Made by a program: the position numbers and the translations under genes. Positions 1 to 10,400 of a stretch of DNA of 64,000 bases are shown in pieces. The DNA is from Pocillopora verrucosa (lineage: Eukaryota; Cnidaria; Anthozoa; Scleractinia; Pocilloporidae). Numbering within the stretch: position 1 is the first letter of the stretch; each line of letters starts with the position of its first letter. The notes under the pieces were generated by a model, which was not told where the DNA came from, searched no databases, and saw only the letters and a list, made by a program, of their open reading frames with translations. The stretch is from NCBI RefSeq assembly GCF_036669915.1, contig NC_089316.1, positions 8,048,020-8,112,019 of the forward strand, in the 5' to 3' direction.

Positions 1-303
1 TGATCCTGAACTTCTATTCGAATTATAGCTCTCTGCACTCAAGTATATATCTCTGCACTCGAGTTTTTATGTCGTTCTCAAATAATGGAATCTTATTTAC
101 TCCTGTCAAGCTGCTATGGAGTGTTCTCGCAAGATTTCGGGAGGGCCATTAATCAGTCCATGACATGTATTATGATTTTTATTATTATTCGCCTGGTAGA
201 TAGATAGTTTTCAAAGTAAGCTGTAACTGGGCGGGAATTCAACATTTACCTGTGGCGTCTTATCCTAAATATTCTCAGATTAAGCACAAGGAAAGAAGTA
301 TGT
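1..303 (+). repeat. first copy of a tandem duplication (partner 398-700)
   Basis: Bases 1-303 read the same as 398-700 (offset 397) and stop matching just after the ATG of the gene A signal peptide. In this first copy the ATG is followed by a few codons and a stop, so it is a promoter/5'-end duplicate without a gene. The left end lies beyond the window. Confidence 0.9.
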
Positions 304-397
304 ACAAGCTGAGTAGTAGGTGATTGATTTTTTTTCTGGAATTTTGTAAGTTTGTTTGTATTTCTGGCTAAGTAAATTTGGCCAAATTTACTTGGCC

Positions 398-700
398 TGA
401 TCCTGAACTTCTATTCGAATTATAGCTCTCTGCACTCAAGTATATATCTCTGCACTCGAGTTTTTATGTCGTTCTCAAATAATGGAATCTTATTTACTCC
501 TGTCAAGCTGCTATGGAGTGTTCTCGCAAGATTTCGGGAGGGCCATTAATCAGTCCATGACATGTATTATGATTTTTATTATTATTCGCCTGGTAGATAG
601 ATAGTTTTCAAAGTAAGCTGTAACTGGGCGGGAATTCAACATTTACCTGTGGCGTCTTATCCTAAATATTCTCAGATTAAGCACAAGGAAAGAAGTATGT
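398..700 (+). repeat. second copy of the tandem duplication, carrying the start of gene A
   Basis: Matches 1-303. It holds the presumed promoter and 5' UTR of gene A and its first four bases of coding sequence. The 94 bases between the copies (304-397) are AT-rich and show nothing recognisable. Confidence 0.9.
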
Positions 701-3700
701 GGTGGCTGTTCCGCCATTTAAGATTCGTCCTTTTCACATTTACCATGGAGTTTGTCACAGCTAATGATCAATGTAGGACCGAAGTAAATGTACAAGGAAT
801 GGCTCTCAAGCGTTCTGTTTTCAAAAGATGGTCAGTGGCGGCTCCTCATCTTTGCGATGTCAAATGTGGACAGGAGATTACATGCCAAAGCTATAACTAC
901 AATAGAAATTACCAGATATGTGAACTAAATAACCGCACCAAGGAGGCGAGACCAGAGAATTTCCTTTCAGCACCCGCATGGTTTTACATCCGGCGATTGA
1001 ACGGCAGAGGTGAGAAATCAAAGGTATTTCCATCTATGTGATTTCTATTTCTCAAAATCTTCTCTGTCCTAGAAGAACTAAGAATTGGTGGTTAACGTAA
1101 AACTTGTCTTTGCTGCAGCTCCCTTAGGCTCTATCCCCGAATTACCGGCGTTGTCTTGTCACGAAATAAAGGCAAGTGAAGGTAAACACATCATAAGCGG
1201 CAAGTATTGGCTGAATCCAACTTGTAAAGGAAAGGCAAAACTGATTTACTGTGATATGGTTCACGAAGGTAGGTCTTATAAGTTTGCATGAGTTACTTTA
1301 TTTTGTTACGAGTTATCAGTAACATGAGATTATTATAAAATTATACTATTATTGATACCATTATCCTAATATTTGGTTTGGATCAGTTCTAGCGAGGATG
1401 CCTTTCTCAAGTTGCTCTAACTTAGTTACTGCTTCTCTATCCACATTCTAGATATGGATGAATGTAAATATAACATCAGTAACTGCGATGTGAATGCAAA
1501 CTGTACTAACACGTATGGTTCTTACAAATGCACATGTAAAGTGGGATACACCGGCGATGGACACTCATGCTCAGGTAATTTTGATGATGACCTTATCAAT
1601 ATTTCCCAATAAAACCCATTTTTGTAAATATTCTCACGATTTTAAGCAGCGTTACCCATGCATGTTTAGGCACAGAGTAACCATGGTTTACACCTGGCTT
1701 GTTTCAGAGCAGTCAGGTTGATAAATTAAACTATTTGAGCTGAAATATAATTTCGCAATATCTAATTTATGTAGCCCTAAAAGAGAAACATTTGTTTTAA
1801 AATTTATGATGATCAAAGGAATTGAACGACTATAAGTTACAAAAAACGATAAGGTGCAAAAATGTATCGATTGTTTTTCAGATATTGACGAGTGTAAAGG
1901 AAATCACTCTTGTCACGTGAATGCTATCTGCATGAACACCAAAGGATTGTACGTTTGTACTTGTCACCCCGGATATACTGGAAATGGACGCAACTGCACA
2001 GGTATTTGATGCGTTTCTTTTGTAACCATTTCCATCAGAAAGAAAAGCACCATTATCGTTGTAAGACTTGTTTTCGCCATTTTACCTTGTATTAAGAAGA
2101 GATGAATGTAGGCCCGAAGACAATATTGATGATGACACAATTGTTTTAAATAAACATTCAGGGGGAAAAATCTCAACTGGCAAAGGGAGACTTGATGAAT
2201 GGGCTTACAGGACTGAACAATAGATTTAAACTTGCGGGAAACTAAGCACTATCATCGTTGCAAGACTTGTTTTACCAGCATACCTTGTATAAAAAAAGAG
2301 ATGAGTGTACTGAGGCCTGAAGACAATGTTGATAATGACACACTTGTATTAAATAAACATTCAGTGGTAAAAAAATCTCAACTGGCAAAGGGAGACTTGA
2401 TGAATGGGCTTACAGGACAGAACAATAGATTTGAACTCGCGGGGAACTAAGAAAAAATCTAGTAAGCGTTAAAGACTAAAGACACGGTCTTACCTGCTAT
2501 AATTATCAAAACCTGGGTGATGCCAATATTAAGAGTAGTTACGCTACACCGAAATTTGGTCCAGTGTTTTGTGACGACCTATCCCCCAAGGGATGGTACG
2601 TTTTGTGGGAGCAGCAGGAACAAGCCAGTTGTTTCAGAGCCGATAGCTTGATAAACTGAAATACTCGTGATAAAATATACGTTTCAAATATCTAATTCGT
2701 GGAACACAAAAAGAGAAAAATTTTTTTTAATTATGTTTGATTATCAAAGTAATCACTCGACTGAGAGTCCGCTCATTTTTAAAGTGACAAACATGATGAG
2801 GTGCAAATATTTATGTGGTTTCCTCAGATATTGACGAATGTAAAGGAAATCACTCTTGTCACGTGAATGCTATCTGCACGAACACCAACGGATCCTATCG
2901 TTGTGAATGCCACCCTGGATTTAATGGAAATGGTCAAAGCTGCACAGGTGAATTTAATCTCTTTGCTATAATATTTAGAATATTCCTGCTCGAATATAAC
3001 CTGAAGCTGCTGAGGTGGTTATATTATTAGTTTCTTATATGTAAACGATACCGGTTGTGCCCTAAGTCTGCCTACAGCTGTCCTTTAATGCATTGTCTGA
3101 AAGAGAAGGAGCTCAAATTCGGATCCTGATGAGTTTATCTAGATTTCCAATATCACTGTTTTAGTCTCAAAGCCTTAAAGTAGTTTAAGACATGCGAGTT
3201 ACAATGTTCAATTCTTTTTCGCCTAAAAACACTGTAGGTACATTTAAGCAATTGCTATCTACAATCGAGTGAGTGAATAACAGACCAATAATAACTTGCA
3301 TGCTATATCTGTGGATCCATAGCACTAAATAAAGCAATTTTAGCAGGAACTATTGTCCTACCAGTACTAAACACGATCGTTAGCAAGCGATCTAAGATTT
3401 TAGGGCTTAGTTACCTTTTGTAATTGAGCGTGGCTTTAAGCAACGTTAGGGCTTTTCTTTGATACATTTCATAAACCATATATGAAAACTCTAAGAACGG
3501 GTGCTGTTAATTTTATCGTGAATTAATTCATCAATAAATTAAACTTGCTTCATGTTGAAGTTTATCAAAATGAAACAAAAACGAAGGTTACCTGCTATAT
3601 TATTCAGTGTTATTTGTTGTCATTGTCGTTTTAACCGTGATTAAAAATTGTTCTGCGAATTGAAGTCAGAGATAAAAAAATTTGAGAATAGCTCGGGCTG

Positions 3701-5357
3701 CACTTTTTTATGTCTTTAGTTTTGATCAGCGCCGGTGAAAACTTAGACAAGAAAGTCATCTACGAAAGAAAATAACAATCAACTTGATTTCGGCACGGTT
3801 TTCTAAATCTATTAATTTGATTCAGTCTTCAACGACTTTATTCGTCAAAAAAATTAAACTAAAAATAAAAACAAAATAAAACAGGAACGAAGTCTGATTC
3901 CTCAGTCTAACCGTTTCCTTGGTGACTAGTTTGAGTGCATTTCATTGGTTCATGGTTAAACGGGAACTCATTGTAAACAACTCCATCGTTGGGTCGCTTG
4001 ATCTCTACATGTTTCGCCATGACACTTGCTTAAAAGAGGTGTACTGTCATGATTGAGAAGAAAATTCAGTAAACAAGGGAAAAACGGCGACGATTTCAAT
4101 TCCAAAATTGAGCTCTACCAATTGAGCTAACAAGCCAACTGGGAGCTGGTTAATGAATTGGGTACAAATAAACATCCGAGTGAATGAAGATTTTAGATAT
4201 ATGAAAAATTCACATATTTGCACTGCGGTGGAAAGATGAAATTAGAAGATCCTCGCAGCTAAGAACACTACTGTAAACTACAACTACTAGTTTCAGCTCC
4301 CAGTTGGCTTGTTAGCTCAATTGGTAGAGCGCTGCACCGGTATCGCAGAGGTCATGGGTTCAAATCCCGTACGGGCCTGAAATTTTTTTCAGGTCCTACT
4401 TACAACTACTAGTTTCAGTAGTGTTCTTAGCTGCGAGGATCTTCTAATTTCATCTTTCCACCGCAGTGCAAATATGTGAATTTTTCATATATTTAAAGTA
4501 ATTGCTTAGGAAATCTTTGTGCAAACGCAAGGATCCGATTACTGGCAACTCATTCATTCGCGTTATGATTATAAATAATTGGATGGTGTTAATAGACAGA
4601 GAGTCATTGCACACTCCTGGGACTTAATTGTGTTACTACCAAATACCTCTGGGCTGGTATCGTTGTTTGGGAACTGAAGATCAAAAATGTCCTAAACGCG
4701 TTTGGTAGCTTCCAGTTGAGGTCCAAACAACTAAAGGGCTTTGATGGGCGATTAAAGCAAGAGTTCACATAACTCTGTATAATGCTATCATTTTATTATA
4801 GTTCCTATTTGCATCATCACTGTCCAATCCAAATTCTTCTTTAAATTTTACTTAACGCATAGTTGTTCTTGTAAAACATTAGTCCCATCTAGTTGATGTC
4901 GAACTGATTGACTTGAAAAATGTCAACAAAAAATGTTACCTTTGTTACTACAACCTTTTTATAATGTTTATTTCATTTACTAGCCGACCCATGTCATAAT
5001 TATCAAAACCTGAGTGATGCCAAGAGAAAGAGCAGTTACGTAACACCGATAAACAACCCAACCTTATGTGACGACTTACTCTCCACGGGATGGTATCGTT
5101 TTGTGGGAGCTGCAGGAACAAAAATGCCCACAACACGTGTGCCAGCATACAGATGTGGTACAGACTGGTCAGGCTGGTTGGATGATGTTCATCCTACAGT
5201 GGAAGATGGTGAAGTTTTCAGGAAGGTCTGCTTTAGTGATCGCTCTACTGGTTGCCGATACACAAGAATGTTTTTTGTAAAAAACTGTGGATCCTACTTT
5301 ATCTACAAACTTAAAAACCCACCTAGTTGTAACTCACGCTATTGTGGTACAGACTGA
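697..5357 (+). CDS. gene A: secreted PAN / fibrinogen-start / 3xEGF / D8C (uromodulin-like) protein
   Basis: Exons 697-1009, 1119-1268, 1452-1574, 1882-2001, 2828-2947 and 4984-5357 join in frame to 399 aa with GT-AG borders; every junction is phase 1. Residues 1-22 are a signal peptide. A PAN/apple-like domain spans about 26-103, ending in a TKEARPENF motif. Residues 105-154 resemble the first strand of a fibrinogen C-terminal domain (SCHEIK, YCDM). Three calcium-type EGF repeats, each opening D-x-D-E-C, follow (155-275). A D8C domain with eight cysteines (GWYRFVGAAGTKMP) fills 276-399. No ZP domain or membrane anchor is seen, so it is probably a soluble extracellular glycoprotein. The ATG at 697 is preferred to an in-frame upstream ATG (649) because exon 1 then has the same 313-base length and signal-peptide layout as paralogues B and C. 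Function unknown; adhesion or recognition is inferred from the domains. Confidence 0.88.
2045..2451 (+). repeat. intronic tandem duplication, about 200 bp x2
   Basis: Units 2045-2243 and 2244-2451 in intron 4 of gene A share most of their sequence, including a run around CTCAACTGGCAAAGGGAGAC and the next 40 or so bases. The unit is non-coding. Confidence 0.85.
2491..2660 (+). pseudogene. relic D8C exon fragment inside gene A
   Basis: Translation gives the beginning of a D8C domain (CYNYQNLGDA, FCDDLSPKGWY), then frame loss and a jump into unrelated sequence near CAGTTGTTTCAGAG. It resembles the first half of exon 6 of gene A and lies between two EGF exons. A homologous relic lies at the equivalent place in gene C (33500-33662). 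Confidence 0.8.
4112..4492. repeat. interleaved inverted repeats around a SINE head
   Basis: Two perfect inverted pairs interleave: 4112-4148 with 4294-4330 (37 nt, the 5' part of a tRNA-like sequence) and 4197-4273 with 4416-4492 (77 nt). They could arise from two SINE insertions in opposite orientation sharing a flanking module. Located in intron 5 of gene A and absent from the other arm. Confidence 0.85.
4307..4395 (+). mobile_element. tRNA-derived SINE (A and B boxes present)
   Basis: The sequence folds as a tRNA with seven acceptor pairs, D arm TAGCTCAATTGGTAGAGC and B box GGGTTCAAATCCC. The anticodon stem has an A.C mismatch and position 33 is C rather than T. It ends in a short hairpin tail (CCTGAAATTTTTTTCAGG). 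These are signs of a SINE rather than a working tRNA gene. Confidence 0.75.
4606..4760 (+). pseudogene. second relic of a D8C-like exon in intron 5 of gene A
   Basis: A short stretch translates to a GWYRC / GTEDQKCPKRV pattern recalling GWYRF-GAAGTKMP-TTRV of the D8C exon, with the rest decayed. A matching relic sits at about 33880-34045 on the other arm. Confidence 0.55.
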
Positions 5358-7466
5358 ATGTAAAGCAAATATACTTCACGTAGAAAGAGAACTCACAAAT
5401 CGCTCCGTAGATACATGTATATAAAGTTTTGACATGTAAGGTATTCAACCTTTCTTCTCTATCCTAAACATTATCATCAGATTTTAACTTTGGTGGCAAA
5501 CAAGTATTTATTTCATTAGAATGATGATTCTCATCGGATAGCCTTTGTCATTGAAGAGAGAATTGCCCGAAGGATCTTTAAAGTAATCTTCAACTAAAAT
5601 CTGCAAGACAAACTCTCAAGCTTATGGTTTTTGAGCCTTTTATGTTTTTTTTTTTCGTTTTTTTCATTCTTCTGTTGCTCTAATTATAAACCATGATTAT
5701 TTTAGCGTTGGTCAGTGTAATACAAACAGGCGCTATCTTTCGTTATAGGCATAGTAAAAAAATTGATGACTCTCGAAATCCGATGTCCTATGAAACTACG
5801 TAAAGTTAACGTAATAATAGTAACTCAGTATTTTGAAACGTTGAACCAATTTCCAGACACACAGTAAGCAAAATTCAATAGTTTAGCCTGAGTAACCGTG
5901 TGTTAAATGTGTCCGAATCGACCAGAATTCATTTGAAATTATTGGATCGCTTACATCTCACGCTTATTTTGAATCCAAGTTAAAGATCTTTACGCAATGG
6001 CTTCAAAGTGTCCCTATGCAGCTTATTTAACTAAGCGCACGGGCACTTCATTTATTCGAGACAAAATTTGTTCAAATAATTTTATATAGGTAATCACGCG
6101 TTTCCAGTGCAATTTGGGATAAAACAGAACGAGAAAATTTTAAACGACTGACCAAATTGCATAAAGCCGTAAGGCGAGTGCAACTTGCATGTGTATTATT
6201 AAGTTTAAAAGCTGCATGTAGCTTTTAAAAGTTGACCTGTTTTTACTATGGTTAATGTTTGCCTACAACATTAACACGCTAAAAGAAAGGTATTCAGAAC
6301 TGCAATGTGTTAATAACAAGTATTTAGAGTAGCTTAGGTAAACACAAGTTGTAAACAACTTTTTACACCGTTTAAGTACATCACCAAAAATATTTTACAG
6401 GAATGTTAGATTTGAAATCAAAATCACAGTTTCTCTCGGCGAAGTTTTCCTTTTATATAATGCAAACATATTCAAAGAATCCTATGAAAAATAGTAAGCG
6501 CAGAAAAGAAACCCACTCTCACCGTAACCCCCAAAGGCTACTGCCTGATATTTCAATATTCTAACTAAGACTAGTCTTCCAATCATTTGATGTTCATTTG
6601 TCTCTAATTTACAATAAGAGACCTGAACACAAAGCAAATGAGGCAAAGCAAGGCGAGTTTCTTGACAACGTATAAAAATAGACTCTTCAAAGCAAAGTGA
6701 TATGAGCTGGGTCAATTGTGGCTCAGCTTCTTGAGTGGTGTAAATAAATTATCTCATTATTTAACAAAAACTGTGTATCTCTTTGTAAATAAATTTAACT
6801 TACACGGACTATTTTTAGCTGAGTTTCATAACACGAACACGAGTAAGCGTTAAGGGCAGTGTAGTCCATGGGTCGGAGTAGGTTCTCGATACCACTCATC
6901 TAATAGCGATCGCGAAAGAGTAGCTTTCACCGTTTTTTACTGAAGTTAATGTCAATAACCAGGGAAAAATAACAACAACAACAAGGAAATGTCGCTGTGA
7001 GGTAAAAACAGAGCCATAAATAAAAACTGGGTTTAACTTTACATCGCAACAATTCAGTAACAAATGGAGAAAGTTATTGAAAAAGATTTTAACGTAAGGA
7101 ACAGGGGATGTACATAATTTGATACCCGTATGGGACAAGGGAAAAAGGGGAGGGGGAAGGTTCTTTATAAAAGAACAATGGGAGAAATCATTGTTACCCT
7201 TAAGACCTGATAGTAAAAATGGATACCTTTTGCATTGATGTACAAAAGTTGCTCTGAAAAAATTCATATTCACATTCCGCTGGTAAATGAAGTTATCGAT
7301 AAAATGTGTAAACGCACTGGGCGGTTAACTTCGCTCGGTTAATATATTTTTTTCCATAAATGAATCAGTCGGAACTGTTGCAGAATAAAGTCTGGTAATA
7401 AAACCAAGTGCTGTAGTATTGCCCATCGTCTCCCGTTGCCGGATTCCATCATTTATCCTGTCGATG
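5358..7466. other. intergenic, tail-to-tail between gene A and SLC25A32
   Basis: No coding sequence seen. The whole stretch belongs to arm 1 of the inverted duplication and must hold both 3' UTRs. Short ORFs here are not conserved on the other arm. Confidence 0.7.
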
Positions 7467-10400
7467 TCATCTGTCCGGCAGAAGGAAGTGAATAACGTTT
7501 TCGTACACCACAAATGTAAGTGCACATGCTGGCGTTACTCTAAAAAGAAACAAAATCAACAACAATCAAACGCACAATACACAGTAAAATCGACAATGAA
7601 CGTTTTACATATATTACAGTTTCAGGGTTTCTTCTAAAGCGCTCTTTTGCTGGATTTCCAAAAACAAAAAAACCGCTAAAACTTACACTAACATATCAGG
7701 TGGGGCACAAACATTTGTGATAACGATAAGTATCTTAATAATTTCACAGTATTCGAACATGTAACTGACGAAAACAATGACATGACACCTACTCCAAATT
7801 TTATAGCCTCTTAATGTATCTATCGCCTGTCTCTTCTTCCCAGTTTCTCACAGACTGGAGGGTGCAAATAAGTTCAAACACCTTATGGGGGTACCCCATC
7901 TCTTAAGACCCTTTCCTTTACAAAGTGCCACCGAAAATTAAAGATGGGAGCCCACTAAGCCCTCTTGGCAAATTCTAGATTATACATTGCGGTTTAACAC
8001 ATAAAACTAACAAGTAAATCTACTTGTATCATCAAATTTATTTTTAACATTTAGCCTTACCTGAGGACACTGGGAATTAATCCTTTATAAAATCCTGTTA
8101 CTCCTTCATGCCTAAGATTTTGAAAAGAACCTGCCGTGAGGAGAGGCCAGAAAAAGAAGAATACCTTCTTTCATAAAAATGTGGACTTTACCACTAAGCC
8201 GTAAGTCAATCCGAAAATTGGATCCAGTTCTCAAACAAGCTGGTTTCAGTTCTCCGCCAATTTCGGTCCAATTCTTTGTCAAATTGTTTCAAACGGGCAA
8301 AACATGTACCTCTCTTTAATGTAGAGGGTTTGAAACTAAAGATGGAAAGCTAGTCTATAACGTATCGAAAACTTTAAGTCCTCATGTCAAGTTCCAACTT
8401 ACCTGAAAGTCTTACTAATCACATCCAACGCGCCTTTGTATTCCACCATCGTGTACTGATTCTTTAGAAAAGTAAAATTCATGAACAATAAATGACAGCA
8501 GGAAACAGTAAATACTGAACGATTTAACAAATCAGACTTGCTCAGGGACAGCTCCAGATATATTCAATTGGTTTTAGCTAATTTTATGGGCACAGGATCA
8601 AAACTTTCGCGCCGTGCGTTCTCATAACAATCTTGGATCCGTGTTTCTTAAGAGGAATAGAGAGAGTGAAAGAGGGTGAAAGCTACTCTCCCTCGTGAGA
8701 TTTGGTATTTATCCTCATTGAAGGGTCTCCCTGGCCTTTTGTTGGTGCCAATTTGAACCACTGGGAGGGGGATGTGTGGGGCTAACGAATCTTTTCCCAA
8801 GGAATCGATACAATGACCTAGTTGAGGCTCGAGGCTCGAGCACAGGCCACATCAACCTGGAGTCCAGTAAACCAACCGATGAGATCACCGGCCTGAAAAC
8901 TAAAAAAAAAACCCTTAAACTAAAAGTTTATTTCAAGATAATAGCATACAAAAGTAAAACAAAATCGATTTCGAAAGGTTAATAATTTGCTAATGAATCT
9001 CCCATTCTAACCTGAAGTCTTGCTCTAACCACTTGATAAGGATATGTCGCTGTTGCGGCGAAAATTTTCGACAGTGAAGCCATTACAAGGTACTCAGTTG
9101 AACTCTATGAAGAAAATGAAAGTTAGCAAAACATAAAGTAGAGAGCAAAACACTTTATATAAAAAAAGAACTACTATATTTTCAGCACTTCAGAGTGATT
9201 CCCAAGATAACCCACGGTTACATAATAATAAACGTCATCCTATTAGTACCTTCCTACCAGCCACATGTACAACAAAGGTAATAGAGGTTGTCTTTTGGAC
9301 GTCAGTTGTAGCTTCAAAATGCTGAAGCTCGTCATGGAGGACTACTACTCAAGATGAGAAGCCAAAAACTTCCCCCACCCTTCCCTCTCTCGTGTTCTCC
9401 CTTTACATTCGCTACTGGCCACTACATGTGTTCGTGTTAACCCTTTACACCCTAACATCAATATCCATCTTCTCCATACTGTTCTCTGTACATTTCCAAA
9501 GATACTAACAAGGAGAATTTCTTAAACAGTCAAGAACTTTTTCAGTGGCTGAATATTTCCTCTATTCTCATGACCTCCATGTGTGATTCAGAGGTGATAT
9601 TGTAAGGAGAAGTTAGATGTCAGTCAATCTTGTGGGGGGGGGGGGGGGGGGGCAAAGGGTTGATTCTTATCAATCCTTCTGGGTGGAGAGGGGAGTTGAA
9701 AGTAAAGTTTCGTTCCAGTAAATGACAACACTTCAATCATCCACCCTAAGCTATGAACATGATCAGAGCACTTCACATGTTTTGTATATCAAGGATTAAA
9801 TTCAAGAGTTTCTTGTTTGCTAACTCGGTTGAATTTGTGAGCTTTAACACGTATACAATCAACTATACAAACACATGCAGACAGTATGCACCAGCTTCTT
9901 GTTGATTGGTGTTCCAAAATATTGACTGTAGCCTTTCTTCAGCTCCTCATAGGCCATGAATTGTAGTGCTCCGTGTGATACGCCAAAAATACCTGGAATG
10001 TAACCCTGGTCAAGTAAAATAAAATGATATGAGCAAACTTCATGTTCCATCCAAACACATAAACTCAGGTTAATCACTCACAATGCCATTATCTTAGCAA
10101 CACCAAGTTGGTGAGGCCTTCAATAAGGCTCAAATAGCTTTGTATGGTTCCTGACTCTAAGACTGATGTTTATGCTTCTCTTTCCTTCCCTATTTCTCTT
10201 TTTGATTGTTCCCCTCCTTTTTCTAAGGAAGTTTAAAAACCACTGTTGGCTTAGTGCATATCCAGCGACCAAAATATACCAACTACAATATCAAAATGTT
10301 TTACATAAGGTGACAAAAGTGAATATCAAAGACATAATTGTGATTGCATCATGCAGACCTACACCTGTAAGATAGGTGGATGGATTTCCTATGCACGTAT

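Larger units (their letters stand above)
1882..7605 (+). repeat. arm 1 of a large inverted duplication (arm 2 about 30190-35330)
   Basis: Sequence from about exon 4 of gene A to the SLC25A32 3' end reappears in reverse complement at 30.19-35.3 kb, with many substitutions and indels. It includes matching EGF and D8C exons, the 3' flank of the gene, the segment around 6.5-7.1 kb and the SLC25A32 last exon. Similarity stops near 7605 / 30190. Inner order is partly shuffled, so limits are approximate. Confidence 0.8.

Noticed and set aside
4307-4379. Functional tRNA gene (apparent anticodon GGT)
   Set aside because: Mismatched anticodon stem, C at position 33, and a SINE tail embedded in inverted repeats.
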